DNA from: Monilinia fructicola
Lineage: Eukaryota; Ascomycota; Leotiomycetes; Helotiales; Sclerotiniaceae
NCBI GenBank assembly: GCA_008692225.1
Contig: VICG01000001.1
Coordinates: forward strand, 1,104,501 to 1,168,500
Direction of reading: 5' to 3'
Length of the DNA: 64,000 nt
The notes under the pieces are model-generated. The model did not search any database and was not told where the DNA came from. It saw only the letters and a program-made list of their open reading frames with translations. This document shows positions 24,063-35,406 of this stretch, piece after piece. Every line of letters starts with the position of its first letter. Within the stretch, counting starts at the first letter, position 1. Made by a program: the position numbers and the translations under genes.

Positions 24063-25243
24063 GAATCGAGTACAGCAGTACATGGAGCGCTGAGCTCATT
24101 AAACACAAAATTTCGCTTCTAGACTTGCTTTCTTTTTGACATTTTGATTGTATTCAATCGAAACAGATTTTTTTCTTCTGATATCTTATCTCTTTTTTTT
24201 TCTTTTACTGCAGCTACTTTTCTCTCTTTTATGTATGGATGGAAGAAAAGAAAGGACCAAAATGACTATCATGTCAATTAATGCATATCAGCTTCATTTA
24301 CAGCAGGGTGCCGTGGTGACCCAGCAAAAATGGGCTATGAAAGGAAGTTAATTATTTGGCAAGGTTGTACGAAATAGCTACCTACATACAGATAAAGAAA
24401 TACCATATCAAATCAATGTTCTCTCATCCATGGATACTGTTTGTGTAAGCCCTCGGGGTTTGATATGTGGATTGCAACGAAATGAACCCACCATCTTAGC
24501 ATAAAGAGGAGGAAATATGCTTTGCTGTTTGAGTGACACGATTGCTTTTCAATGGAAGGTAAGATTATGTATGTATGGTCAAGCGATTGAGTACTTACTC
24601 CGTATACTGTAACCTTACCAAGACCCCAATCTAATAAGGTCTTCCTCCGTTTCCACTGTAGTATTTCGTAAAGCTAAATATATAAATTAGCCTGGATTCT
24701 GATATGAGTGTCGTGTTCAAGCTGGAAAAGGTAAGAAAACAAGGCAATGAGAATAATTCCTGGATCCTTACAGATGCAATATCCTCGGACCTCAAACTGT
24801 ACTTATTACTCACTTATTGCTTACTTTACCACAAGTATGGTTCTACGGAGTACTTACTCGAGTACTTGTATTGCACATGTTTGATAGACATTGATAGTCC
24901 CCCAGACCGTTGATAGCCAGGCACATTGGGCTCACTATTGCTCCGTACACTCACCATCATCCATCGACTCGTGATTGGGCCCCCAGTGGGCTTATTATCT
25001 TCGGTGTAACATCGGCTAATACAGTCAAAAAATCAGTGCGACAACGCTAAAGTACCCCTCCCTCCCCTTCATAATTATTGTTATTCGAGGTCTTTCTCAC
25101 AATCACAACAGATGAAAGCTTCCACTCCCCTCCCCCACCACCACATACATCTCTATTAATCCTCACAGAACTCGATTTTGGGAAACAAGATTCAACAGTT
25201 GGAGGGAAAAAAATATTTTAAAGCTCTTCAAAATTGAAACAAC
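24063..25243. other. Intergenic region
   Basis: 3' UTR of the mucin-like gene, then about 1 kb without a recognised gene. TACGGAGTACTTACTCGAGTACTT near 24846 and CCGTATACT near 24600 belong to the recurring TACGGAGTA motif family of this window (first is given in part). The last 200 bases are the promoter of the phosphatase gene. Confidence 0.45.
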
Positions 25244-26692
25244 ATGGCTGAAGATGAAGCACCAGTAAAAGCCAGTCGTCCTAGCTTTGGCAATAACGTG
25301 CGCAGTCGGTCTTACCTTCAAGAACATCAGCAATATCGTCCACCACAGCAAGATGGTCATCAAGGCATAGATAGTATAGTTGAGGGCATTCAAGGGAGCG
25401 CTGTTTCATCTCCTACCAAGTCTTTCACTCAATACAATGGAGTTCCCTCTCCACAACACCCTCCGAAGATTGTTGACAGTGGACTTAACCATACCTTGTC
25501 ACACGCGAACTGCCAGCCCGCGCAAGATACAGTCTCTGACCGGATGATTGCGACGCTCATTTACAAGACAAAATCCCCTCGTGTTGCAATCACTGATTAT
25601 CCACCAGATCGTTCTCCTTCTCCAAGTTCTTCTCCATCACGGTCATCCGCGACTTCCACTTCCCGCGCCATCCCACCAAATCTTGCACCGGTTCGCACAC
25701 TCTCCAACTTTCCCCTCGAGCCACCACCACCCGATCCAGAACCACTTGACCACCTCTATGGCAGCTATATCTCACAACTTTGTCTCACATCTTTCCTCCA
25801 CCTTATCCAGTCTCTGCCAACCAGAGCTGGTTCCGATTTCCTCTCTTCATCTCACCGCTGCCTCGACAATCCCGATCATCCCTCGATAGTTGAACTTACA
25901 TTCTCGCCCATTCCTGATCCTACATACCTTGATCTCCAAGATTTGCGCAAACACGAACTTCTTTATCGCTTTGAGCGCGAATGGAATGTTGATGTTATTC
26001 TCCAACATGATACTGTACTCCGACGTTATCCGCGCCTCGTAGTCTTCGATATGGATTCTACGCTTATCGAGCAAGAAGTGATTGATTTGATTGCTGCTTC
26101 TATTGGAGTAGAAGATGCAGTATCTGCCATCACTGCAAGGGCTATGAATGGAGAATTGGATTTCTCCGCATCTCTCCGTGAGCGTGCGAAGTTGTTGAAG
26201 GGGGTAGAAGCCGATATATTTACACAATTGAGAAGTGTCATTAAACCTACCAAGGGTGCTGCGGAACTCATTCGTGCCTTGAAGAGAATGGGTGTTAAGA
26301 CTGCGGTTTTATCCGGAGGCTTTATTCCCTTGACACAATGGCTCGCTGATCATTTGGGCATTGATTACGCATTTGCAAATACTCTTGAATCTGACCCAAA
26401 AACCAACACTTTGACCGGTGAAGTTCTTGGTTCTATCGTTAATGCGGAAAAGAAGCGGGATCTACTCCTTGAAATTGCGAAGAAGGAAAATGTTGCATTA
26501 GAGCAAGTTGTAGCAATTGGTGATGGTGCAAACGATTTGTTGATGATGGGGGTAGCTGGCTTGGGAGTCGCATGGAATGCAAAGCCTGTGGTGCAAATGG
26601 AAGCGCAGGCAAGGTTGAATGGAGAGACTTTGTTGGATCTCTTGCATATCTTTGGGTTGACAGCTGAAGAGATTAAGGTTTTGATTTCTTAG
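25244..26692 (+). CDS. SER2: Phosphoserine phosphatase (HAD superfamily)
   Basis: One intronless frame of 482 residues. The catalytic half has the HAD motifs in order: VVFDMDSTLIEQE near residue 267 with the nucleophilic and acid/base Asp pair, VLSGGF (motif II Ser), a conserved Lys in NAEKKRD, and AIGDGANDLLMM (motif III/IV Asp residues that hold magnesium). The order and the EQEVIDLIA start of the cap domain match SerB/Ser2, which releases phosphate from phosphoserine in the last step of serine synthesis in the cytosol. The N-terminal 230 residues are longer than in yeast Ser2. They begin with a Ser/Pro/Gln-rich stretch and then a region (LDHLYGSYISQLCLTSFLHL) that may be a degenerate ACT-like domain. 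The start at 25244 is the first in frame after the leader. Confidence 0.93.
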   Translation: MAEDEAPVKASRPSFGNNVRSRSYLQEHQQYRPPQQDGHQGIDSIVEGIQGSAVSSPTKSFTQYNGVPSPQHPPKIVDSGLNHTLSHANCQPAQDTVSDRMIATLIYKTKSPRVAITDYPPDRSPSPSSSPSRSSATSTSRAIPPNLAPVRTLSNFPLEPPPPDPEPLDHLYGSYISQLCLTSFLHLIQSLPTRAGSDFLSSSHRCLDNPDHPSIVELTFSPIPDPTYLDLQDLRKHELLYRFEREWNVDVILQHDTVLRRYPRLVVFDMDSTLIEQEVIDLIAASIGVEDAVSAITARAMNGELDFSASLRERAKLLKGVEADIFTQLRSVIKPTKGAAELIRALKRMGVKTAVLSGGFIPLTQWLADHLGIDYAFANTLESDPKTNTLTGEVLGSIVNAEKKRDLLLEIAKKENVALEQVVAIGDGANDLLMMGVAGLGVAWNAKPVVQMEAQARLNGETLLDLLHIFGLTAEEIKVLIS

Positions 26693-27067
26693 GATGGGAG
26701 GCATGCATTGGAGGGTTGAAAATAGCATTTTTATTTGCTACGTTGAAGGTGGAGAAGGGGGCTGGAAGAATGGCGTGGATGGATTTAGGGAGCTGCATGA
26801 TGTAGAGGATATCGAAGATTCTTATATCCTATTTATTGGGCATTTTGGCATAAAGGAGTATGAGAAATTTTACAATCAATGATTCAAGGAAATTCGCAAA
26901 TATTCTACGAACGATGAGTTCTAGATGGATGCTAAGTTATCATTTTTTTTTTGAAATCCCTCAAAACATCCGTTCTCTTTGATATAGCTATATGCAATGC
27001 TGCTGCTCCTATTTATCTAATAAAATACTGCAACAATTTAACAAAGAAGATATTACAATCAACAAAA

Positions 27068-27097
27068 ACAACAGCAGCAGCAGCAGCATCATCATCA
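27068..27097. repeat. CAG/CAT trinucleotide repeat
   Basis: Consecutive CAG triplets followed by consecutive CAT triplets. Confidence 0.9.
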
Positions 27098-27190
27098 TAT
27101 ATCTCAATATCACACATCGATCATCCATCTATCCTTAACCATCAAGTCACAACCCGAGCAGAACGTTCCATCCATCACCTAATTACCATT

Positions 27191-27219
27191 CTATCCTATC
27201 CTATCCTATCCTATCCTAT
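27191..27219. repeat. Pentamer repeat, unit CTATC
   Basis: Five consecutive copies plus a partial sixth. Confidence 0.95.
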
Positions 27220-27690
27220 AATATCAATCTCACAGGGAAATTACCGAATAGCTCTAAATATCCCATCGATGTTCTTTTGTTGATTTATTTTGATTTTGAT
27301 TCTGACGAGGGCTGATTATTCGATAACTGGTTTGGTTTGTGAGTAGGTAAATAGGTGAGTGGGTAGGTGGGTAGGTATGGTTGGGGGGTTGGGGTTGTGT
27401 GAATTGGAGAATGGCGAGGGGTGGGTGGGTGTTGATTGGGTGCTGGGTGCTGGGTGTTGTGTTGAGGTTGAGGATTTGGAGGGTTGGGAAGGAAGATTGG
27501 GAGGTTGAGGGATGGGGGGATTAGGGGATGGGGGGGATTGGGAAATGTGGGCGAGGCGGGATATTTGGATGTTGGGTTTTTGGGGGGAGGGTTAATGTAG
27601 ATGGATGGATTTGGATGGGTTTACATCTTTTGGAGTGTTTGGAGTGGTGTTGTCGAGTTTGGAATTTGGAATTTGGAATCTTGGATTTGG

Positions 27691-27834
27691 AATGGGTAAT
27701 GGGTAATGGGTAATGGGTAATGGGTAATGGGTAATGGGTAATGGGTAATGGGTAATGGGTAATGGGTAATGGGTAATGGGTAATGGGTAATGGGTAATGG
27801 GTAATGGGTAATGGGTAATGGTAATGGTAATGGT
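27691..27834. repeat. Heptamer minisatellite, unit AATGGGT
   Basis: Eighteen perfect tandem copies of a 7-base unit (27691-27816), followed by three copies shortened to the 6-base unit AATGGT (27817-27834). Counted directly. Confidence 0.98.
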
Positions 27835-28433
27835 ATGTGCTATGGAATGGAGGTTCATGGGTGGATAGATCGATGTATTGATCAATCGATGGATAATCGC
27901 ATCGCATCCGGTATACCCGCTTGTAGGTTCGCTTGTGGAACTCTACCCAAGTCGTGCCATGGATTTCAGGATGAATGATGTCTCTGGCGTGGTTGATGGA
28001 TGGGCATGAGATTCACGCAGTACAGGCCGTCGCAGGTGCGTTCTTTGAGGATGGTGGGAGTATGATGTTTTGATGCTGTGGATGGGGCGTGGGCGTTGTT
28101 TGATGATTGCGATTGTTGTGTGCAGGTTGTGTTGGGTTGGAGTTCGAGAGATGGTTATGTTGGGGGAGGGGATGCGGAGTAAGGGGTTTTTGCGTTGTTC
28201 TTTGCGCTTTTCTGGATGTATAAGGGGTTGGAGTTTGGGTTGAGGCGTTGGGCGATTTGTGGGCGGATTGAGAGGTTTGTTGGGGGAGTGGTTGAAGTTG
28301 GTAAGTGCGGTGATGATGGGTTTGTGGAACAATGGGTGGTGTGAGATGAGGGAATATATATTGTAAGTTTACTCGTCATGCAGCTGTGGCGTGGAAATAG
28401 GCGAGCGGCTAAGAGTGGGTGGTGAGAACTCAC

Positions 28434-28690
28434 CTCTTGCGGTATTGTCAATGCCGAGGGTGGCGATTCTGATGCCGTGACAAGAGGAATTGGGGAAGTC
28501 TATGCCAACAGTGATGGTTACTAGGACGTGTGGATATTTCGGGGAGAAACGGGGCTTAGGGCTGTTGACATGTTTTCTTAGAATGCAGTGGATAATGTGG
28601 ATTTCGGCGAGTCCTATGGTAACTCTTAACTCAGGTTCACTTGGAGATGGATCAACAAGATTGTTGTTTATATATCCTTCTTGACTACGT
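28434..28690 (-). pseudogene. Isolated exon or gene remnant of unknown family
   Basis: The minus-strand frame between a CACGTAG acceptor-like site near 28690 and a GTGAG donor at 28433 is clearly protein-like for about 84 residues, including LRVTIGLAEIHIIHCILRKH and PHVLVTITVGIDFP. The expected upstream exon would fall in the AT-rich block that begins at about 28700, where nothing coding remains; the downstream continuation is also unclear. It is most simply an exon left behind when the neighbouring AT-rich sequence expanded or decayed. The family is not recognised. A complete but oddly spliced gene is possible. Confidence 0.4.
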
Positions 28691-31600
28691 GTAGAAAGTC
28701 AGCGGCCGCGTGATTGTATTATACTTCACAAGTAGTCATCAGAGAATACATTGAACCACGATTGAAGCAGAATACATCTATCGTTGTATTGATCTCCAAT
28801 AAATTAGATATATACATATAGGTATACAGTACTTAATCATACCATCAGGATACGTTACGAATCATTTCACACTACCAAAGCTGGGGTCTCATAATCGTTC
28901 AATTATGTACAAGTAAGACGCATAATTTACTCCGCACAAATGACTTGCGTCATCCAGTAAGGCATATCACTTCCCCTATTATACATCCTCATACTTTGAA
29001 TATCAGTAGTCGTATCAGATACGCTACTTAAGACTCCCGGGCTGAGGATATGAAATACATATGAGATGAACTCAATGCCTAAGAAAACTAATATGTACTT
29101 CAGGACAAAAGTCAGTGTTGTGATTAGTATTGATCGTATTCCGTATATTGGTCTGTATAGTGGCACATGTAAATCATTTTGAATATATATTTTGTATACA
29201 GCATCGAATTATATATTACTGAAAGTATTTAGTATTATTATGATATTGAATACTATTAAGAATATATAAGAATACTGGAATCTAATCTGGGATAAGCATT
29301 TTATATTTAATCAAAATCCGCAATAAGAATTTAAGTTTAGTTAGGATTTGAGATACCTATTCCAAATAATAATTAAGCATAATATATACCCATTTCAGAT
29401 CAGATTTCAATATTTTAATATATCTTCAATAATGTTAAATTTTGTTATATCTGCTAAAGTATATATAAACCTGATGATACATACGGAAATGATCATTAAA
29501 GGTCCAATATCAGCCACCGTTTCACTAACCTATACTAATCCCAACGCTGACAAGAGTTACGATTCTTTCGAATGCCTAGTATAAAAAAACGAAAATCAGA
29601 TTATCTCGAATAATTTAATCTTGGAAAGAATAAACGGATTTCGTGAAAAGTCACCCCTGGGCAAAATTGCAGTATATCGGTTAGCAAGCGAGGGTTGCCT
29701 GGAGGGGGTTTCTATTTGGTGGTCAAGGTAGCGGGATAGCGTACCCCTTTATTTCTCGACTCGCGTGTTTGCTCATTTGCGAAGTCTATCGATCGTTAAT
29801 ACTGGTACTTATCAGTGTTGTCAAGTAAAGAGTAATGGAGGTTGATATAGTAATCAATACCAATTCCGCATTTTAGCAATAGATCGGTGGAGTTTTAACA
29901 CTTCAACTCGGCATTCGTGATTTCAGTTATTCCACAGCTCGCCCCATCAGAGATTTCATAATTAATTGGTGTATAAAAACATACGACTAATCAATATTAA
30001 TTTATTATATCCCACATTTCATGTATTTCAATATGTATGATACTTGCTCATAAGCTCAACACAGGTAAGTACTTCTGTGGGTTATTTTCTTGTTTTCATT
30101 AGTTGTATGATAATGGAAACGGTTACATCGCATGGTATGGGGACTTTTTATATTGAAAGAGTTATCGGGGACTTGGGGTTGGTAGTTACAAATGTGGTTG
30201 TTCCAATGTCTAATGCTGAAATAGTGCAGAAGGATTTGGAAGCCAGACTGGTAGTTTTCTTCCAGTGGGTTTGTACTTTTGGTAGGTTTCAAGTGAAGTA
30301 ATGGGCAGGTATTTGGAACAGAAATCTATAGCGAAATTGAACTTTTTACTTCATATTGGCGTTGAGATAGAAGAGAGAGCCATAGACGGATTTTTTTTCA
30401 AGTGTAATATTTCGATCATTCTCTTGCGAGAGGCGAGGATGGAATTTTGATTCTCGAAAGAACTTGGCGAAATGGTTAACCTTAAACGAGTTTTTTATTG
30501 TCTTTGCAATTTTGCAGTTTAATAAGCTGCTGTTTGGAAGAACTTTTGCTTACCATTGGACTTCAATACTTCAAACTAATTGTCGAGGGGTGAGTATAGG
30601 GATCTGATTCTAGCTGCAATATTCGGTGCAATCAAGAGTGTAGCCAGTAGAATCTTTGACCCTTCTCTTTCCAATCACCTAGGCCGATGATCATTTCTGA
30701 TTCTGCTTCTTTGTAAAATATGTATAAAATATTCCTCCTGGTAGTTATAAATAAACTGCGTAAAAAACTCATAAATTATAAAGATCACTCGGTTTAATTG
30801 TTTTATAGTTATGTCATTAACACTTTTTTATAGTTAAATCGTTAATATTCTAAAAGAAAACTATTCTATATAACTAAATTATATTTTAGTGGTAATTTAA
30901 CTTTCAAATTACAAATTACATATTATTTATCAATTTTTATATTAATTGTACAAATTATTCAAGTTATAGATCATTCACAGTTTAATCATAACCGTTTCAT
31001 AATCCATCAACAATTAAGATTTTCAATAAACTCTCCCATAAAGTAGTTCTTTTGTGCATACTCAGTAAATCGCTAAAAGAATAAACCGCTTCGCGAGGCC
31101 CCATTGCGCAGTCTAGTCACGAATGAAAATAGGAATTAATCAATGGCAACTTAGCATCGAAAGAAGATTTGGAGTTTCATGCAAGCTTCAACATTATAGA
31201 ACTCATGTAATGACGATACACTTAGAAGCAATACAAATCCTCGTTGCAGATGATTTGAAAGATGAAAGTGATCTAGAATTGTTTCGAATAATTATGCGCC
31301 AGAAGACGAACCCGTTGAAATGATTACCATTTTCCGTTCAAGCATATTAAAAACCCCACATTGATGTCTTAATTCTGGTCTAGTAGCCAAGACTATTTTT
31401 CAGACTTGATGCCCAGCCTGTATTTATACACTCAAAAGCTCTAATACGGAATTTGAATGTATATTATTCAAAATATGGAGATACTAATATCATCATCAAC
31501 ATCTTACTTCAAGTACTTACATCTTTAGAACAACAAAGCTTTCCTACTCAACCTTAATCAAATCATGTATGTAAAACCTAGTACTTGTATATGTTAAACA

Positions 31601-34600
31601 GTAAACATTAACTACAATCAAGCGATAGGTAATTGTTTTTGCCTAGTAGAATAAAAACCAAATATGCACTTGGAACCTAATGTAAAATTTGAGGAATAAA
31701 GATGTATGCCTCTCACCTAATTATCTCGTAAATCACAGCTTTTAAATTAGATACTTTTGTCTTAATATTGAATTTAGAGCTCGCTTGATTAGCGAGCCAT
31801 TCTCTGTTTAGCGAGATCTACACGAACTTCAGACGAAGGTTATATTAAACTTACTTTCGTTAATAAACAGTAGATGGAAGTAGACTCTTTTATTGATAGG
31901 TAATATGTAACAGAATATTGAAATTTAATCAAGGAATTCAATTATAAAGGCATCATTTATACGTCTAATTATCCTAAATACCGGTATGATTTATATATTT
32001 AATTATTGCAAAAGCCATCTTTTATTATAAACTGTCTAAATCTTAATTCATCATTTATACAAATCTATAGTGCTTCTGCCGTTGTAATATTATGCTAGGT
32101 GACCGATAATGAATTAGTAAAACTAAAACGGGGTTTATGTAATGATCAATCGATATAGAAAAAAACCGATAAGTAATTTTGATTAACTAACTGAAATTTT
32201 TGACCATTATTCATTTCTTCTAATTATGTTCTCATTGTGTTTTTGATGAAAATAAAGTAAATGATCGGGTAGTTCTAGCTCTCCACTACTAATGCTATAG
32301 TAGTTATACTGAAAGTTTTCAGAGATCCTTTACCTTCTAGTGTTGGGGAGTATTTCACGTTCTATTATATATAAGCTAACGTTTCAATCTCAAGCATATG
32401 TTAAGGTTACTCATTGATATCACTACTATTAAAGTCATAATTCTAAGGGCTCTAAAGGTTTCATATGATAACTCAATCCTAAAGTTTCTCCCTGAGTGTA
32501 GCAAAGACTCTCAAAACTCTAAGTCGATAGAAATAAGTCAGTACTCTCCTCTTTCCTTACAATGGTCACAAGCTCCTTCATAGAGGCTAGATAAATTGGA
32601 TTTCGCAGTATTGGAAGTCTTCCCTTTGTGCGTCAACCATCTTGAAGTGTAATTTTATACTTGGCACCGCTTCCTGCAAGGAGCGGATGCTGACAATTCA
32701 ATAGAATTACAACTTATAATAGATATACCCATTTCCCTCACAAATGAGTTTAGTCAGATTGTAGACACTGTGATATATATTGTTCAACTACACAATATGC
32801 ACATATAACTTTTGATTTGAACCTGATTTTTTCACCTAACTTGGTCTGATCAATTGCGCATCTCCTTCGCGCTAACATATTACCATCAAGGCCTCCTTTC
32901 AGCTGCCATTTCTCTCCAGAGACGCCAACTAGATATTCTGTTAGCATCTGCAGTGATTACGCAGTATAAATATCTCCCTCATTGTACTTAAACCTCTATC
33001 CCTCGTATCAATACCCGGCTTAGTATATCGCAGAGCGTCCTTCCGCATCCAAGGCCCCTTTCTCGCACATATTGCCAGCTAGCCACTCAATCCACTGGAC
33101 CTTCCCCCCATTCATTTGTGTTTAGAGTTCTCTCATCTGGATTCTTTCTTTACCTTGGCTCGTCATCTAGATTCTAACATGCCGCATGTAGAGTCTTGTA
33201 ATCTCATCTGGCGCCGTCATACCGTATGTCGCAAATTACTGTTCGACATGCCACTTTCACTCTCCCGTATTATGACATCTGCGACCGCCTTTTGATGACA
33301 CGTTTCAGGTTTTGGATATAGTATACGGCATACCTGGCTTACATCCGACCGTATCAGCAAACATATCAGCGTCGCTAGCTAATGGTGGCAAGTTGAAGCG
33401 AAAAGCTGAATAGGAGTCTCTTCGAATGGTGACTGGAGGGATGGTTTTTGGAGTTATTTCAAATGAACCGCAAAACAGCTGATCAGGGTACTGATAATCG
33501 AGAAGATGTGCGTAAATGCAAAAGAAAATTGTGAGAACTTTCAAGAATCTGTAGAATGTGCACATGATGTCAGATGGAGGTAGGTTGAGCGATCGTGATA
33601 ACATGAAAAAGGGTCAACTCCCTAGGCAGTTTGCATAAATCCTTAGCAAGAGCTCTTCACGCTCAGTATGTATGCGCAGGCATATTTCTATCCTCTTTTG
33701 TCCCTGTCCATGGTTCTAAGTAGTCATCTGCCTATTGATATGCCCTTTAGATGTCTGCCATCATGCCCTTCTTTTGCCATAACCACTCGCGCGTTCATGG
33801 TTATAGATATACAACGGGAGGATGATGAGAACGAGTGAGGATGAGGATAATGATCTGCACAAGGCGAATGAGCTGTGAGATAAAGTTAGCGTATAGAAAG
33901 GTGCATTATGACATGATATTTCACTCTTCCTAAGTATTGGGCTCTGCTCTTCAATGTCCAAAATCGATTTCAAGCCCATGCCTACCAGTATTAATCACCT
34001 TCTGCTGGTATTATACTTCTTCTCCTACCAATCTAATCTGCGGTTTTGGCGCACGACTTCAAGCTCTCCGTCATCTTTTGTTTATTCGCGCTTCTTGGGC
34101 ATCGCAGATATTCTCGGCGATGGAATTAGATGCTGCTATAGTATGCTCAAATGGATGCGGCTAGACCGCGCGGCTATGATAGAATGTCAATCTGCACGGG
34201 TAGTTCGTTTCTCTCGTGAAGGGATACTTTCTGGCTATGGTCAATGACAGGAAACAGCATCCAGATGCGTGGCTGCAGAAGATCAAACTGCAAATGCAAA
34301 GTAGGACTGAATAGACTAGAGAGGCATAAACGCTGTGTGATCGAGTAGACGCGGTATGTCGTTCGCGGAAGGATAACACCAAGTATTGCACAGATTAGAA
34401 GTAGGCTGGTAATTTGAATGGAGGATAGCAGAACCGTCATCAACATCTAGAGGGAGAAAAACTATTCTGACTAGCCATACGGTTCTGCGCAAGTTATGAG
34501 GCTTTCAGAGGAATTCATGCGCTCCATACAAGCAAACCATAGCCTTGATTCTGTAATTATACGGTCGAAATTCCCGCAGTATCAACAGTAGCCTTGCTTC

Positions 34601-35406
34601 TGTCCTCATACGGTAAAATTCTCTTGGTTACCAAGGTTGCCATGCCACTCTTGATGTTGTAGAATATCGTTAGTCGCGAATTAAAAAGAAAGGGCACGGC
34701 GCTAGTATTCTAAACCGTCGAATCTCTCTCCAACATAAATAGATCCTCAACCCATGTTCTGAAAAAAATCATTATCATAACATAAACTTTTCGATATCCG
34801 AATACCTTTCCATACAAAAAACTCGACAATCAATTACCTTTTCAAGTAGTTACTACTTCAACATACAACTACCTTCTTCAAATCATTTAACACCAACGCG
34901 CTCACTATCAATAGTGCACTCAATAAATTCAAAAAGTATCTTGGTGAATACCTAAGTATATCGGCACGTAAAGCGACCTTCACTTTTTGTGAAAACAATA
35001 TCACAACCAGATATCAACAAGTTACTGTCAAAGGTTAGTTAGTATCTTTTCATAATATCTTCTCATGGGACATCATCAGGACTATTTCTTGAATTAATAG
35101 CTAACCTTAGGCAGCGGAATACCAGGAAAGGGTCACAACTCTAACCCCCATAAGAGCATACCTAATTTATCTCCACAAAAACAATACGTAAGATCTATAC
35201 CCATATTTTGATTCTTTCAGTCACCACCAACTCTCACACCCTCTTAACCCTTAGACTTCTGCTCTCCTCTACACGAGTTATATTTTCCTTCTACTTCCTA
35301 AAGTCGGAGACACATAGCTGTGGATGGATATGAAACTACATCCATACATAAATTTAGCAATATAATTTTTCGAATCGTGGCTAACTAATAAGATCAAACA
35401 GTCACA
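28691..35406. other. AT-rich gene-poor block
   Basis: From about 28700 to 33000 the sequence is conspicuously rich in A, T and TA dinucleotides, with only short frames on both strands. Composition recovers partly from 33000 to 34750 and becomes AT-rich again before the next gene. No intact transposon frame or terminal repeat was recognised. The appearance fits an AT-rich isochore, commonly formed in ascomycetes from repeats mutated by repeat-induced point mutation. The last 500 bases are the promoter and leader of the homeobox-like gene A. Confidence 0.6.
33305..34446 (-). pseudogene. Possible decayed membrane-protein gene
   Basis: Three minus-strand frames follow each other: 34446-34174 with hydrophobic MLMTVLLSSIQITSLLLICA, 33979-33761 with LVLIILPLYIYNHER, and 33604-33305 with LTIFFCIYAHLLDYQYPDQL. 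Local composition is less AT-rich than on either side. They could be exons of one degraded multi-pass protein, but the joins are not consistent and no family is recognised. This is a weak reading. Confidence 0.25.

Larger units (their letters stand above)
26693..28433. other. Repeat-rich, strand-skewed intergenic region
   Basis: 3' UTR of the phosphatase gene followed by simple repeats and then, from about 27300 to 28370, a + strand very rich in G and poor in C. Minus-strand frames through 27943-28451 look C/P-rich and partly coding-like (for instance KERTCDGLYCVNLMPIHQPR near 28000) but cannot be joined into a clear gene. Confidence 0.4.

Noticed and set aside
27521..27907. Minus-strand frame with repeated PLPITHY
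   Set aside because: It is simply the translation of the AATGGGT minisatellite.
28691..33000. Search for an intact transposon in the AT-rich block
   Set aside because: No transposase, reverse transcriptase or integrase motif and no terminal repeats could be read; only short frames remain.
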